Origin: Streptococcus cristatus
GTDB taxonomy: Bacteria; Bacillota; Bacilli; Lactobacillales; Streptococcaceae
NCBI RefSeq assembly: GCF_003943515.1
Contig: NZ_RJPT01000001.1
Location: forward strand, 281,693-345,692
Direction of reading: 5' to 3'
Length of the DNA: 64,000 nt
Shown: one piece after another, positions 48,314 to 58,329 of the stretch
How positions within the stretch are numbered: position 1 is the first letter of the stretch
Layout of the letters: each line of letters opens with the position of its first letter
Program-made: the position numbers and the translations under genes
Notes under the pieces: model-generated
The model's database searches: none
Told to the model about the DNA's origin: nothing
Seen by the model: the letters and a program-made list of their open reading frames with translations, nothing else

Positions 48314-49492
48314 ATGAAAATCGGAATCGATCAAATCGGTTTTGCGACCAGCAATTATGTTTTAAAATTAGATCATCTGGCTGAGGAGCGGGGGATTGAT
48401 CCCAACAAGCTCAGCAAGGGATTATTGATGAAGGAGATTAGCATTGCTCCTTTAACTGAGGATATTGTCACTCTGGGTGCGACAGCCGCTGAACAAATCT
48501 TGACCGTAGAGGATAAGCAGGCCATTGATATGGTCATTGTCGCAACAGAGTCTAGCATCGACCAAAGCAAGGCGGCTTCGGTCTTTATTCACGGTCTTTT
48601 GGGTATCCAGCCCTTCGCTCGTAGCTTTGAAATGAAGGAAGCCTGCTACGCTGGAACTGCTGCTCTAGACTATGCCAAGCTACATATCAAACAATATCCA
48701 GAAAGCAAGGTTTTGGTCATCGCTAGTGACATTGCAAAATACGGGATAGAGGCGCCAGGCGAGCCGACTCAAGGCGCAGGCGCTGTCGCTATGTTGATCA
48801 GTCAAAATCCACGCATCCTTGAATTCAATGAAGATAATGTGGCTCAGACTCGTGATATTATGGATTTCTGGCGACCAAATTACTCTACGACTCCTTACGT
48901 CAATGGTGTTTACTCAACCCAGCAGTACCTGGATTGCCTCAAGACGACTTGGAACGAATACCAAAAACGTCATGGTTTAGCTTTGGGAGACTTTGCGGCG
49001 ATTTGTTTCCATCTTCCCTATCCAAAATTGGCGCTGAAGGGGCTGAATAAAATTATGGATAAAAGCTTGTCTCAGAAGGAGCAAAAGGGTCTGCAAGAAA
49101 ACTTTGACAAGTCTATTCTCTATAGCCAAAAGGTCGGAAACATCTACACAGGCTCCCTCTTCTTGGGGCTCTTGTCCCTCTTAGAAAACTCTGAAAATCT
49201 TAAGGCTGGTGACAAGATTGCTCTCTTTAGTTATGGGAGTGGTGCTGTGGCTGAGATTTTCAGTGCCAATCTGGTAGAAGGTTATGAAGAACAGCTGACG
49301 ACTAATCGTTTGGAGAAATTAAATCAACGTCAAGAACTGACGGTTGCAGCCTATGAAGACCTTTTCTTTGCAGAGGCCCAGCTGGATGAAAATGGCTCAG
49401 CTGTTTTCTCTTACTACGATGACCAAGTTTACGCCTTGGTTCAAATTGACCAACACCAGCGCAAGTATATCAAAGTTGAGAAACCATCATGA
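48314..49492 (+). CDS. mvaS: HMG-CoA synthase
   Basis: A 392-residue condensing enzyme that makes HMG-CoA from acetyl-CoA and acetoacetyl-CoA. Glu79 (VIVATES) and Cys111 (MKEACYAGTAAL) match the known catalytic residues of bacterial MvaS. I chose the ATG at 48314 (MKIGIDQIGF), seven bases after GAGGT, over the ATG three bases before it. It overlaps mvaA by four bases. With the operon at 7143-10947 it completes the pathway from acetyl-CoA to isopentenyl diphosphate. Confidence 0.97.
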   Translation: MKIGIDQIGFATSNYVLKLDHLAEERGIDPNKLSKGLLMKEISIAPLTEDIVTLGATAAEQILTVEDKQAIDMVIVATESSIDQSKAASVFIHGLLGIQPFARSFEMKEACYAGTAALDYAKLHIKQYPESKVLVIASDIAKYGIEAPGEPTQGAGAVAMLISQNPRILEFNEDNVAQTRDIMDFWRPNYSTTPYVNGVYSTQQYLDCLKTTWNEYQKRHGLALGDFAAICFHLPYPKLALKGLNKIMDKSLSQKEQKGLQENFDKSILYSQKVGNIYTGSLFLGLLSLLENSENLKAGDKIALFSYGSGAVAEIFSANLVEGYEEQLTTNRLEKLNQRQELTVAAYEDLFFAEAQLDENGSAVFSYYDDQVYALVQIDQHQRKYIKVEKPS

Positions 49493-50769
49493 AAATAAAT
49501 TGGACTGGATTTTCTAAAAAAATGCCTGCAGAGCGACTAGAGTTTCTGAAAGCCCATGAACTACTCCAGACTGAGAATTGGCAAAATCTTGCTAATCAAA
49601 GCCATTTGCCGCTGGAGACTGCCAATCAAATGAGTGAAAATGTGCTTTCTGTTTTGGCTTTACCTTATTCGATTGCACCAGACTTTCTTATAGATGGGCA
49701 GGTTTATCAGGTACCTTTTGCAACAGAGGAGCCCTCTGTCGTTGCTGCTGCTAGTTTTGCAGCAAAAATCATTAAGCGCAACGGCGGTTTCAAAACCAAA
49801 ATTCATAATCGGCAGATGGTTGGGCAGGTCGCACTCTATGATGTGCCCGATGTAGCTAAAGCCTTAGAGCAAATCCAAAATGAGAAGTCAGCCTTATTAG
49901 AATTGGCAAATCAAGCCCATCCTTCTATCGTCAAGCGAGGAGGTGGGGCGCGTGATTTGAGAACGGATTTCCTAGAGGGAGAGACGGACTTTCTAGTTCT
50001 CTACCTTGTCGTGGACACTCAGGAAGCCATGGGTGCCAATATCCTTAATACAATGCTAGAAGCCCTAAAAGAACGATTGGAGGAGCTAACAGGTGGACAG
50101 AGCTTGATGGCTATCTTATCTAACTATGCGACTGAAGCGCTTGTAACAGCCTCTTGTGAAATTGATTTCCACTCACTCAGTCGAGACAAGGCAGAAGCTG
50201 AACGAGCTGCTCAAAGAATCGCTCTAGCTAGTCAATTTGCAAAACAGGATCCTTATCGAGCCAGCACGCATAATAAAGGCATTTTCAACGGAATTGATGC
50301 AGTTCTTTTGGCGACAGGAAATGATTGGCGGGCCATTGAAGCTGGAGCCCATGCCTATGCCGCTCGTGAGGGCCGTTATCAAGGATTGAGTAACTGGAAG
50401 GCCAATTTAGAGGAAAGAAAACTCTATGGCCAGTTGACTTTACCCATGCCGGTTGCGGCTAAGGGAGGCTCCATCGGTCTTAATCCAATGGTTGTCGCTA
50501 GTTTTGATTTATTGGGGCAACCGACAGCCAAAGAATTAGCTTCGATTATCGCTTCTGTCGGCTTAGCGCAAAATTTTGCGGCTTTAAGAGCACTGGTGAC
50601 CACGGGAATTCAGGCTGGGCACATGAAGCTCCAAGCTAAATCTCTAGCTTTATTGGCCGGTGCTCAGGAAGATGAGGTTGCTGCTGTTGTTGCAGCACTT
50701 CTCAAAGAGAAGCAATTTAATCAGGCAAAAGCTAAGGAAATTCTAACCAAAATGCATAAAGAAAAATGA
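49489..50769 (+). CDS. mvaA: HMG-CoA reductase, class II
   Basis: A 426-residue class II reductase that makes mevalonate. Segments QEAMGANILNTMLEAL and LATGNDWRAIEAGAHAYAA belong to the catalytic and cofactor core, and FLIDGQVYQVPFATEEPSVVAAAS to the HMG-CoA site. It overlaps mvaS (ATGA), and a hairpin of the downstream repeat element ends the transcript. Confidence 0.97.
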   Translation: MKINWTGFSKKMPAERLEFLKAHELLQTENWQNLANQSHLPLETANQMSENVLSVLALPYSIAPDFLIDGQVYQVPFATEEPSVVAAASFAAKIIKRNGGFKTKIHNRQMVGQVALYDVPDVAKALEQIQNEKSALLELANQAHPSIVKRGGGARDLRTDFLEGETDFLVLYLVVDTQEAMGANILNTMLEALKERLEELTGGQSLMAILSNYATEALVTASCEIDFHSLSRDKAEAERAAQRIALASQFAKQDPYRASTHNKGIFNGIDAVLLATGNDWRAIEAGAHAYAAREGRYQGLSNWKANLEERKLYGQLTLPMPVAAKGGSIGLNPMVVASFDLLGQPTAKELASIIASVGLAQNFAALRALVTTGIQAGHMKLQAKSLALLAGAQEDEVAAVVAALLKEKQFNQAKAKEILTKMHKEK

Positions 50770-50945
50770 GGCTGGGACAAAAGTCCTAGCCTCTTAATTG
50801 TCTTTGGATTATCGAGCAAGACGCAGTAGTTGAGTGGGCTCTATTACGCTGATTTTATCAGCTTTTACAGCCCTACTCAACTGTGCGGAGGTGGGACGAC
50901 GAAATCGAATTCTAACGAATTAGCGATTTCTGTCCCACTCTCATT
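50768..50945. repeat. Intergenic triple-hairpin repeat element
   Basis: Three inverted repeats in a row: GAGGCTGGGAC-AAAA-GTCCTAGCCTC (50768-50793), GTTGAGTGGGCT...AGCCCTACTCAAC (50829-50881, with GCTGAT/ATCAGC inside), and GTGGGAC..GAAATCG...GCGATTTC..GTCCCAC (50891-50938). I recall similar elements scattered between genes in oral streptococci. Here it separates mvaA from the convergent exporter genes and its first hairpin serves as the mvaA terminator. Confidence 0.7.
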
Positions 50946-51399
50946 TTTTATAGTGAAGAGGATGTTTCTTAAGGTAGCTGTAGATCTTTAAGACGACAGT
51001 CCCGCTAGCCATGCCGATAGAGATGACCAAGGCTAGGATAACGACCAAGGTAGCATTGACCATAGCATGACTGTAATCACCTGTCACAAAGAAGGCGGTT
51101 GTCCGATAGGAAATATATCCAGGTACTAGAGGCGCTAGAATAGCCAAAATAAAGACGACAGCCGGCGTTCTATAGATGATGCTGAGGATTTGGCTGGCAC
51201 AGGAACCAATGATGGCAGCCACGAAGGTTGCAATGATAACATTAGTCGGTCCCTTGAGTAGGAGATAGAGTAGCCAAGTAGCCATACCTAAAACTCCGCC
51301 AGGAATCAGCATACTCCGCTGGACATTTAGAACGATTAAAAAGGTGATGATGGCCAGTAGGCTGGCAAGGGCTTGCAGTAAGAAAGTCAAGATTGTCAT
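50941..51399 (-). CDS. Threonine/serine exporter family, C-terminal (DUF3815) half
   Basis: A 152-residue protein with four to five membrane segments (LQALASLLAIITFLIVLNVQ, ILAILAPLVPGYISYRTTAF). It corresponds to the second half of ThrE-type exporters. With the gene upstream (four-base gap) it probably forms a split two-protein transporter. Expected role is export of amino acids or small acids; the substrate is unknown. Its stop codon lies at the edge of the repeat element. Confidence 0.85.
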   Translation of the reverse strand: MTILTFLLQALASLLAIITFLIVLNVQRSMLIPGGVLGMATWLLYLLLKGPTNVIIATFVAAIIGSCASQILSIIYRTPAVVFILAILAPLVPGYISYRTTAFFVTGDYSHAMVNATLVVILALVISIGMASGTVVLKIYSYLKKHPLHYKK

Positions 51400-51403
51400 A
51401 GGC

Positions 51404-52177
51404 TTATTTCATAAGAATGAGGGCGACAGAGGTACCGGCGCCGAGAGCAAGGGTAATGAGGAGTGATTCAAAGAGTTTGCTCATTCCAGAGTTGATATGG
51501 TTGGTCATGATATCTCTAACTGAGTTGGTCAAAGCGATTCCTGGGACGAAGGGCATAACAGCCCCTGCGATAATCAAGTCTGCTGTTGAATCGAAGCCTG
51601 AGTAGCGAGCCCAAATCTGGGCCAATAATCCGAAGACGAAAGCCCCAGCAAAGGCTGATACGAAAGGAATCCGAATGTATTTATCGACATAAAGGGAGAA
51701 AGAAAAGCCAAATAGGGTCGCTATACCAGCCCCAAGAGCATCGTAGAAATTTCCTCCGAACATGATCGAAAAGAAGGGAGCACTGAGCGTAGCAGCTGTA
51801 ATCAACTCTTTTTTGCTATAAGGAAGTTTTTTTATTTTAAGTTCCTTTAGTTGCTCAAGCGCTTCTTCTAGATTGATGGCACCACTAACCAGTTGGCGAG
51901 AGACTTGATTGACATCACAGACCTTCTCGATATTATAGTTCGTATGGATATTTCGCTTCATTCGAGAAATATTGGTATTTTCAATGGAAAAGAATATGGC
52001 AACTGGCATGGCTAAGGCATTGCAGTCCACGATGCCCTGCGAATGGGCAATCCGGATCATGGTGTCTTCGACCCGATAAATCTCTGAACCACTTTGTAAT
52101 AGCAAAGTCCCAGCTAGCATGATAACATCGACGGCCAGATTAAGATTTTTTTCATCTGTAGACATTTTCTCAGCCAT
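51404..52177 (-). CDS. Threonine/serine exporter family, N-terminal (ThrE/DUF1212) half
   Basis: A 257-residue membrane protein. An N-terminal cytoplasmic part (DVIMLAGTLLLQSGSEIYRVED through SRQLVSGAINLEEAL) precedes about five membrane segments (LSAPFFSIMFGGNFYDALGA, ADLIIAGAVMPFVPGIALTN). It matches the ThrE/DUF1212 family. I chose the internal ATG at 52177 because AAAAAAGGGG sits just before it; the ATG at 52195 lies upstream of that site. A consensus TATAAT lies about 33 bases upstream. Confidence 0.86.
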   Translation of the reverse strand: MAEKMSTDEKNLNLAVDVIMLAGTLLLQSGSEIYRVEDTMIRIAHSQGIVDCNALAMPVAIFFSIENTNISRMKRNIHTNYNIEKVCDVNQVSRQLVSGAINLEEALEQLKELKIKKLPYSKKELITAATLSAPFFSIMFGGNFYDALGAGIATLFGFSFSLYVDKYIRIPFVSAFAGAFVFGLLAQIWARYSGFDSTADLIIAGAVMPFVPGIALTNSVRDIMTNHINSGMSKLFESLLITLALGAGTSVALILMK

Positions 52178-52209
52178 TGCATCCCCTTTTTTCATTTCAC
52201 AATAACTCT

Positions 52210-52218
52210 ATTATAACA
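52210..52218 (-). promoter_or_regulatory. Extended -10 promoter of the exporter pair
   Basis: TGTTATAAT on the minus strand; no convincing -35. Confidence 0.5.
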
Positions 52219-52251
52219 CAAATGCTCAAAGCTATCTCTCCAAAGCAAAAG

Positions 52252-52278
52252 AAAACCAGCTGATTTTCAGCTGGTTTT
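52252..52278 (-). terminator. Intrinsic terminator after pflB
   Basis: AAAACCAGCTGA and TCAGCTGGTTTT form the stem; on the minus strand TTTTCTTTTG follows. Confidence 0.85.
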
Positions 52279-52295
52279 ACAATTAGGAAAGAGGC

Positions 52296-54611
52296 TTAGC
52301 TAAGTGCATCATCCATAGAAAGAACTTCGTGGAAGACACGTTGTGTCAATTCAGTCTTTTGCTCTGGAGTGAGGTATTTAGTGTTTACACAGTATCCAGA
52401 GATACGTACGATAACATCTTCGCCAGACATGATCTTGTCGTAAACATCTTGCAAGTCCATAACGTTCAAGTTAACGTGTTGTCCACCGTTTTCGAAGTAA
52501 CCATCAAGAATTGTTACCAAGTTGTCCACTTGTTCGTCACGAGTCTTACCAAGAGCGCGTGGTGAAACTTGTGTTGTCAATGAGATACCGTCAGCTGCGT
52601 AACCAAAGTCTAGGCTAGCAAGTGAGTTCAAGTTTTGCAACCATCCACCTTTAGCTTTGTTAGATGGGTTAGCACCTGGTGAGAAGAATTCAAGTTTAGA
52701 CAAGTTCACAGAACCATCTTCGTTAAGGTATACACCTTTGTGGACTGGTGAGTTACCAGTTTGTTTAGAGTAAGCAACGTTAGATGTGATTGTCAAAAGT
52801 GATACAGTTGCTTCAGCGTCTTTGTAAAGTTTGTGGCTACGTAGACGTGTAGTGTAAGCTTCGATCAACCATTCTGCCAATTCGTTTGAGCGAGGATCAT
52901 CTTCACCCCAACGTGGGTATTCACCGATTGTTTCGTAATCGTAGATGTAGCCATTTTCATCACGGAGTGGTTTAACAGTTGCATACTTGATAGCTGACAA
53001 TGTATCAACAGTGTTAGCAAATCCACAGATACCGAATCCCATGTTAGCACGTTGATAAGTTGGCAAGAAGGCCATTTGAACAGCTTCGTAGTTGTACTTG
53101 TCAGTCATGTAGTGGATGATGTTCAAAGCATCTACGTAAGTGTCAGTCAACCAGTCAAGTGATTTTTCGAAGTTCGCTTTAACTGATTCAAATTCAAGAA
53201 CTTCGTCACGGATAGGATCGATGTCAAATACTTTGTAGTCTTTATGTACATCGTCATAACCACCGTTCAAACCAGTAAGAAGAGCTTTCAAAACGTTTAC
53301 ACGAGCACCGAAGTACTGGATGTTGTGGCGTTGTTCTTCGTTTTCTGGGTCAAGTGGAGACACACAGCATGAGATACAGCTCATTTCACCATATCCGTCT
53401 TTAGCCATTGTTGTTACACCTTCGTATTGGATAGAAGAGTGTTTGTGGCTCATATGCATACAGTAGCGACGGAATGCGTATGGTAATTTATCAGTCCAAA
53501 GAACTGTCAAGTTTGGCTCTGGAGAGTTACCGATGTTGTCAAGTGTGTTCAAGAAACGGTAGTCCATCTTCGTAACACGGTGACGACCATCGTTACCCAT
53601 ACCAGCCATAGAAGTTGTGATGAAGGTTGGGTCACCTGAGTACAATTGGTCATAAGCTTTTGTACGAGCAAATTTAACTGTACGAAGTTTCATAACGAAA
53701 TCATCAACGAATTCTTGGATTTCTGATTCAGTAAATGTACCACGAGCAAGGTCACGTTCTGCAAAGATATCCAATACGATTGGCACACGTCCTAGGGATG
53801 TTGCAGCACCGTTGATAACACGGCAGACAGCCATAAAGGCGATGTTAACCCATTGGATCGCTTCTTTAACGTTCATCGCTGGTTTACGAACATCAACTCC
53901 GTAAAGATCACCCAAGCGAACAACTTGTTGCAAAGCTTGGTATTGAAGGTTTACTTCTTCACGAAGACGGATTGTTTCTTCGTCGATTTCTTTGATTGCA
54001 TTCCAGTCGTTGACTTTTTCTTGCATCAAGTAGTCTGCACCGTAAAGAGCTAGACGTGCATAAACACCGATGATACGTCCACGTGAGTAAGCATCTGGAA
54101 GACCAGTCACAGTGTGAGCGTGACGAGCGCGGCGGATGTTAGAAGTATAAGCACGGAAAATACCGTCGTTAACAGTTGTCACATATTTTGTGAAAATTTC
54201 GTGAACAGCTGGATCAGGTTCATAACCATTTTCTTTCAAAGTTGTTTCAGCCATACGGATACCACCTTTTGGCATGAAGTTCAATTTGAAGAGTTCATCG
54301 TTTTGAATACCGTAAATTAGTTCGTTATCTCTGTCGATATAACCAGCAGGGATATCTGCAATAGATGTTGGACGAGTGTCCATTGGGAAACGAGTTTCTT
54401 CGTAGTGAGCTTTTGTTTCTTCTACGATTTTCTTGATGTGGAGTGAGCGCTCAGTAGGACCTGCCAAGAAGCTTTCATCTCCATCATAAGGTGTGTAGTT
54501 GGCTTGAACGAAGCGAGAAACACTTGCTTTCTCTTTCCAGTCTTCACCTTTGAAGCCTTCCCAAGCTTTGTCAAAAATATCTTGAGCTTCCACAACTGTT
54601 TTAACAACCAT
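52296..54611 (-). CDS. pflB: Pyruvate formate-lyase
   Basis: A 771-residue glycyl-radical enzyme that splits pyruvate with CoA into acetyl-CoA and formate during anaerobic growth. The active-site pair is in [12 protein letters not shown], and the radical glycine is in [14 protein letters not shown] near the C-terminus. An activating enzyme (PflA) is needed but is not in this window. The ATG follows AGAGGAAAATCT. A promoter with an overlapping CcpA-type cre site lies upstream, so glucose control is likely. It sits next to dinB as in other streptococci. Confidence 0.98.
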   Translation of the reverse strand: MVVKTVVEAQDIFDKAWEGFKGEDWKEKASVSRFVQANYTPYDGDESFLAGPTERSLHIKKIVEETKAHYEETRFPMDTRPTSIADIPAGYIDRDNELIYGIQNDELFKLNFMPKGGIRMAETTLKENGYEPDPAVHEIFTKYVTTVNDGIFRAYTSNIRRARHAHTVTGLPDAYSRGRIIGVYARLALYGADYLMQEKVNDWNAIKEIDEETIRLREEVNLQYQALQQVVRLGDLYGVDVRKPAMNVKEAIQWVNIAFMAVCRVINGAATSLGRVPIVLDIFAERDLARGTFTESEIQEFVDDFVMKLRTVKFARTKAYDQLYSGDPTFITTSMAGMGNDGRHRVTKMDYRFLNTLDNIGNSPEPNLTVLWTDKLPYAFRRYCMHMSHKHSSIQYEGVTTMAKDGYGEMSCISCCVSPLDPENEEQRHNIQYFGARVNVLKALLTGLNGGYDDVHKDYKVFDIDPIRDEVLEFESVKANFEKSLDWLTDTYVDALNIIHYMTDKYNYEAVQMAFLPTYQRANMGFGICGFANTVDTLSAIKYATVKPLRDENGYIYDYETIGEYPRWGEDDPRSNELAEWLIEAYTTRLRSHKLYKDAEATVSLLTITSNVAYSKQTGNSPVHKGVYLNEDGSVNLSKLEFFSPGANPSNKAKGGWLQNLNSLASLDFGYAADGISLTTQVSPRALGKTRDEQVDNLVTILDGYFENGGQHVNLNVMDLQDVYDKIMSGEDVIVRISGYCVNTKYLTPEQKTELTQRVFHEVLSMDDALS

Positions 54612-54662
54612 TAGATTTTCCTCTTTATTCTAGCAACAATAAACTGTTACATTTATAATTAA

Positions 54663-54691
54663 AGTATATCATAAGGTAATCGGTTTCACAA
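54663..54691 (-). promoter_or_regulatory. Promoter of pflB
   Basis: On the minus strand TTGTGA (54691-54686), 17-base spacer, TATACT (54668-54663) with an extended TG. Confidence 0.65.
54675..54689 (-). promoter_or_regulatory. Candidate cre site at the pflB promoter
   Basis: GTGAAACCGATTACC fits the inner part (TGNAANCGNWNNC) of the CcpA consensus and covers part of the -35 and the spacer. Confidence 0.5.
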
Positions 54692-54941
54692 ACGAATTTC
54701 AGTGCTAAAAGAGGCTTTCTTTTATAATACAGATTGATATTTTATTGCAAACTGTTTTATAATTTTGAAAATAGTAAATGAAAATAGTAGAAAGAAGCTG
54801 ATAAGTTGAATTATTTTGTCCTTGTTTTGAATGTTACTGTGTAGAAATTTGCCCAATACTGAAATTCCTATTTTTATACTTTGTTTATGTACTTCAGAAA
54901 GTTTCTCACATTTTCCGGTCTTGCTTTTGAATAAAAATCCT
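54692..54941. other. Gap between pflB and dinB
   Basis: AT-rich non-coding DNA between the divergent promoters of pflB and dinB. Nothing else is recognised in it. Confidence 0.6.
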
Positions 54942-54969
54942 TTGAAACTTGCTTTAAAAATGATAAAAT
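54942..54969 (+). promoter_or_regulatory. Promoter of dinB
   Basis: TTGAAA (54942-54947), 16-base spacer, TAAAAT (54964-54969) with an extended TG. Confidence 0.65.
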
Positions 54970-55004
54970 TTGCTAAAGAGCTAATCTAACTTATAGGAGA
55001 CAGC

Positions 55005-56069
55005 ATGCTAATTTTTCCGCTAATCAATGATACATCGCGAAAGATCATTCATATTGATATGGATGCTTTTTTTGCTTCGGTCGAAGAGCGGGACAATCCT
55101 AAGCTTAAGGGAAAGCCTGTGATTATCGGTAGTGATCCGCGTCAGACGGGTGGACGTGGTGTGGTTTCGACTTGTAATTATGAAGCCAGAAAGTTCGGAG
55201 TTCATTCAGCTATGAGTTCCAAGGAAGCCTACGAGCGCTGCCCGCAGGGGATTTTTATCTCGGGAAATTATGAAAAATATCAAACAGTTGGTTTGCAGGT
55301 TCGAGAGATTTTCAAGCGCTACACGGATAAAATTGAGCCCATGAGCATCGACGAGGCTTATCTGGATGTGACGGAAAATAAGTTGGGTATCAAATCTGCA
55401 GTCAAAATTGCCAAGCTGATCCAGCACGATATCTGGAATGAATTGCAACTGACAGCTTCAGCTGGCGTTTCTTATAATAAGTTTCTGGCCAAGATTGCCA
55501 GTGATTATGAGAAGCCGCACGGTCTGACGATTATTTTACCCGAGGAGGCAGAGGCCTTTCTGGCGTCCATGGACATTGCTAAGTTTCATGGGGTGGGCAA
55601 GAAGAGTGTCGAGAAACTGCATGAAATAGGAGTTTATACTGGTGCAGATTTGCTCAAGATACCGGAAATGACCTTGATTGATAAGTTTGGTCGCTTTGGT
55701 TTCGATCTCTACCGGAAAGCGCGTGGCATCAGCAATAGTCCCGTCAAGTCCAATCGTATCCGTAAGTCTATCGGTAAGGAGCGAACCTATGCCAAATTGC
55801 TCCATGGCGAGGAGGATATAAAAAAAGAACTATCTCGTTTGGCAGCTAAGGTCGCTCTCAGCTTAGAGAAACACCAGAAAGCTGGCAAGACGGTTGTCCT
55901 CAAAATCCGCTATGCTGATTTTTCAACCTTGACTAAAAGAAAAAGTTTGGCTCTAGCCACTCAAGACAAGGAGCAAATCGAGCGAACTGCGCATGAGATA
56001 TACGATAGCTTGGAAGAACAACCACGAGGTATCCGGCTGCTAGGACTGACAGTGACGGGGTTTAGGTAA
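55005..56069 (+). CDS. dinB: DNA polymerase IV
   Basis: A 354-residue Y-family translesion polymerase. The catalytic residues lie in [19 protein letters not shown] and [11 protein letters not shown], and [15 protein letters not shown] is the conserved palm motif. The little-finger domain follows from about residue 240. A C-terminal clamp-binding motif is short or absent. ATAGGAGACAGC gives the ribosome binding site. It lies next to pflB and just before the AT-rich accessory module. Confidence 0.96.
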   Translation: MLIFPLINDTSRKIIHIDMDAFFASVEERDNPKLKGKPVIIGSDPRQTGGRGVVSTCNYEARKFGVHSAMSSKEAYERCPQGIFISGNYEKYQTVGLQVREIFKRYTDKIEPMSIDEAYLDVTENKLGIKSAVKIAKLIQHDIWNELQLTASAGVSYNKFLAKIASDYEKPHGLTIILPEEAEAFLASMDIAKFHGVGKKSVEKLHEIGVYTGADLLKIPEMTLIDKFGRFGFDLYRKARGISNSPVKSNRIRKSIGKERTYAKLLHGEEDIKKELSRLAAKVALSLEKHQKAGKTVVLKIRYADFSTLTKRKSLALATQDKEQIERTAHEIYDSLEEQPRGIRLLGLTVTGFR

Positions 56070-56196
56070 GAATTATAACGAAATATGTATGCTTTTGTTT
56101 GTGGATTAATATGATAATTTATTTTAAGTACTGTACAGTAGAAAAGTTATAGATAATTTGGTACTATTAGTTGTATATTGAGTTCGAGGTGATAAG

Positions 56197-57033
56197 ATGT
56201 CTTCTTTTCCTTTTTTTGGTAAACGTACTTCTAATGAATTTGAGAATGATGAAGTTAATATATTTTTGAGTCATAATTCAAAGAATAAAGAGTATGGGGA
56301 TGTATTACGAGAATTGTTGATTGGTGTAGGTTTAACTAATAATAAGTTAATCTATACTTCGAATGAAAATAATGATGTGCCATTCGGTAAAAATATATAT
56401 GACTATTTACAAGAATATCTTAATGGTAAGACAATTGTATTATTTCTACTTTCCTCGGATTACTTTTCTAGTGTAGTTTGTCTGAATGAGCTGGGGGCAA
56501 CGTGGGTAAAAAAACATGACTACTATAATTTTTATGTTCCAGGATTCAATTTAAAAGATGATAAATTTTTGAATAGCTGTATAGACAGTAATTCAAAAGG
56601 TGTCTTTTTGAATGGAGATAGTCAGTGTCGTTCTGCGTTGAAAAGATTTTTAGGTTTTATTTTTCATCATTTTGAATTAAATTGCGATAATTATAGGTTA
56701 GAAAAAGAGCTTGATGAAGCTTGTGGAAAATTTCGAAAGATATCTGTTTTAAAAAAAGAATTTACTGCTAAAATTGCAGAAGTAGATGAAAGAAAAGCCT
56801 ATATATTTTGTAAATTAGATACCTTGCTGCCAATAGAGGAAGGTTTTCATGAAGGTGAGTCTCATTGGATTCAACTTAGTCGAGAGTATAACAAAGATAT
56901 TATAGAGATGGTAAAGAAGGGAAAGTCAATAACTTTTATTCCGAATAAAATAACATCTTTTCATGATGAAGCTTATGGAGGAAAGAATTTCAGAAATATT
57001 TATATAGATGGGAAAAGAATCAGAATTTTTTAG
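56197..57033 (+). CDS. TIR-domain protein, probable NADase effector or signal generator
   Basis: A 278-residue soluble protein with an N-terminal TIR domain (about residues 18-140). It starts VNIFLSHNSKNKEYGDVLRE (betaA-alphaA), then FGKNIYDYLQEYLNGK and VLFLLSSDYFSSVVCLNELG, with Glu98 at the place of the catalytic glutamate of NAD-cleaving TIR domains. The remainder (140-278) has charged helices and the closing FIPNKITSFHDEAYGG; I do not recognise it. It is the first gene of a three-gene AT-rich unit, 15 bases before the next gene, with a strong GAGGTGAT ribosome binding site. Activity is inferred from the motif. Confidence 0.8.
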   Translation: MSSFPFFGKRTSNEFENDEVNIFLSHNSKNKEYGDVLRELLIGVGLTNNKLIYTSNENNDVPFGKNIYDYLQEYLNGKTIVLFLLSSDYFSSVVCLNELGATWVKKHDYYNFYVPGFNLKDDKFLNSCIDSNSKGVFLNGDSQCRSALKRFLGFIFHHFELNCDNYRLEKELDEACGKFRKISVLKKEFTAKIAEVDERKAYIFCKLDTLLPIEEGFHEGESHWIQLSREYNKDIIEMVKKGKSITFIPNKITSFHDEAYGGKNFRNIYIDGKRIRIF

Positions 57034-57047
57034 AGAAGAGGATTTTA

Positions 57048-58262
57048 ATGAAAAATAAAGTTTGTTTTGTTGTGATGGGATTTGGGAAAAAAACATATTT
57101 TAAAACGAATGAATTAATTGATTTGGATGAAATCTATAATGAAGTTATTAAACCATTATTTGAGAAAGAATTTCAGAATTATAAAGTAATTAGAGCAGAT
57201 GATGTTGCTGGATCAACAATCATTGATGTTAGCATGTATGAACTACTTTTGCATGCAGATTTAGTTATTGCCGACTTGACGACTTATAATATAAATGCTG
57301 CTTATGAATTGGGTGTTCGACATGCTGCGAAGCCTTTCTCTACTGTGATGATGATTCAAGAAGATCACGATATTCCATTTGATCTAAACCATTCTCGTAT
57401 CTATAGATACAAAAAATTTGGTGAAAAAATTTCGAAATCTGAATCAGATGAAATGATGAGTAAACTCAAAAAATATATTAAAGAATCAGAAAAACAGCAA
57501 ACGGATAGCCCTCTATATACCTATATTCCAAAAGTAAAACCTCTTCAATACGACAACAATTATTATTGTAAATTGATTTCTGATGCAGAAAACTATTCGG
57601 ATACGATTGGAGAATTGTTACAAAAAGCGAAAGATTTTAAAAAGAAGGGAAATTTTGTAGAATCAAAAAATTGTTGGAAAAAATTAGTTGAAAAATCACC
57701 AGGGGAAGATTATTTTATCCAGCAATTGGCTCTTGTTACATATAAATCCAAGGTTCCTAATGAGACAAGAGCTTTAATGGAGGCGTTAAAGATTATTCAG
57801 CAATTGCCGTTAAAGAAGACCCTTGATACTGAAACATTGGGCATAGCTGGTGCTATATATAAGAGATTGTATAGAGTAAATAAAAATCCAGATTATTTAG
57901 AAGATGCGATAAATATTTATAGAAAAGGATACATAGTTAAACAAGATTATTATAATGGGGAGAATTATGCTAATTGTTTATTATTGCAGCTTTTACATAT
58001 TACTGATAAGGAACAGATTAAATATAATCAATTTGAAGCTAACAAAGTTTATAGAGAACTTATAGACCTGATTACTGAAAATGCGGATGAAGACGACTAT
58101 TGGAAATATGCAACTTTAGCAGTTGCTTACTACTATTTGGAATGTGAAACACTTTACAAACAGTATTTAGACGTATTTAAATCTAAAAGTGTGGCATGGG
58201 AGCAAGCATCTTTGCAGGAGACAATAGATGAAATTGAAAAAATTAGACAACATTTAATATAG
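57048..58262 (+). CDS. Nucleoside-deoxyribosyltransferase-like domain fused to helical repeats (TPR-S type)
   Basis: A 404-residue protein. Residues 1-145 resemble the nucleoside 2-deoxyribosyltransferase/DRHyd group: CFVVMGFG at the start, ADDVAGSTIIDVSMYELLLH, then ADLVIADLTTYNINAAYELG with candidate polar residues Asp71, Asp76, Asn83 and Glu87, and RHA. Residues about 190-404 are alpha-helical and TPR-like (QQLALVTYKSKVPNETRALM, LGIAGAIYKRLYRVNKNPDY), the arrangement called TPR-S in predicted conflict systems and in the N-terminal part of ASK-type MAP3 kinases. It may sense or process a nucleotide. Codon use is very AT-rich like its neighbours. Confidence 0.75.
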   Translation: MKNKVCFVVMGFGKKTYFKTNELIDLDEIYNEVIKPLFEKEFQNYKVIRADDVAGSTIIDVSMYELLLHADLVIADLTTYNINAAYELGVRHAAKPFSTVMMIQEDHDIPFDLNHSRIYRYKKFGEKISKSESDEMMSKLKKYIKESEKQQTDSPLYTYIPKVKPLQYDNNYYCKLISDAENYSDTIGELLQKAKDFKKKGNFVESKNCWKKLVEKSPGEDYFIQQLALVTYKSKVPNETRALMEALKIIQQLPLKKTLDTETLGIAGAIYKRLYRVNKNPDYLEDAINIYRKGYIVKQDYYNGENYANCLLLQLLHITDKEQIKYNQFEANKVYRELIDLITENADEDDYWKYATLAVAYYYLECETLYKQYLDVFKSKSVAWEQASLQETIDEIEKIRQHLI

Positions 58263-58329
58263 CGAATCATATGGGGATATTATTTGTAGAGTTCTTGTTC
58301 ATTTAATATATAAAGTGGTATGAAGTAAT

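Noticed and set aside
56070-56196. Promoter for the TIR operon
   Set aside because: Several -10-like hexamers (GATAAT, TATATT) occur, but none has a correctly spaced -35 or an extended -10, so I did not call one.
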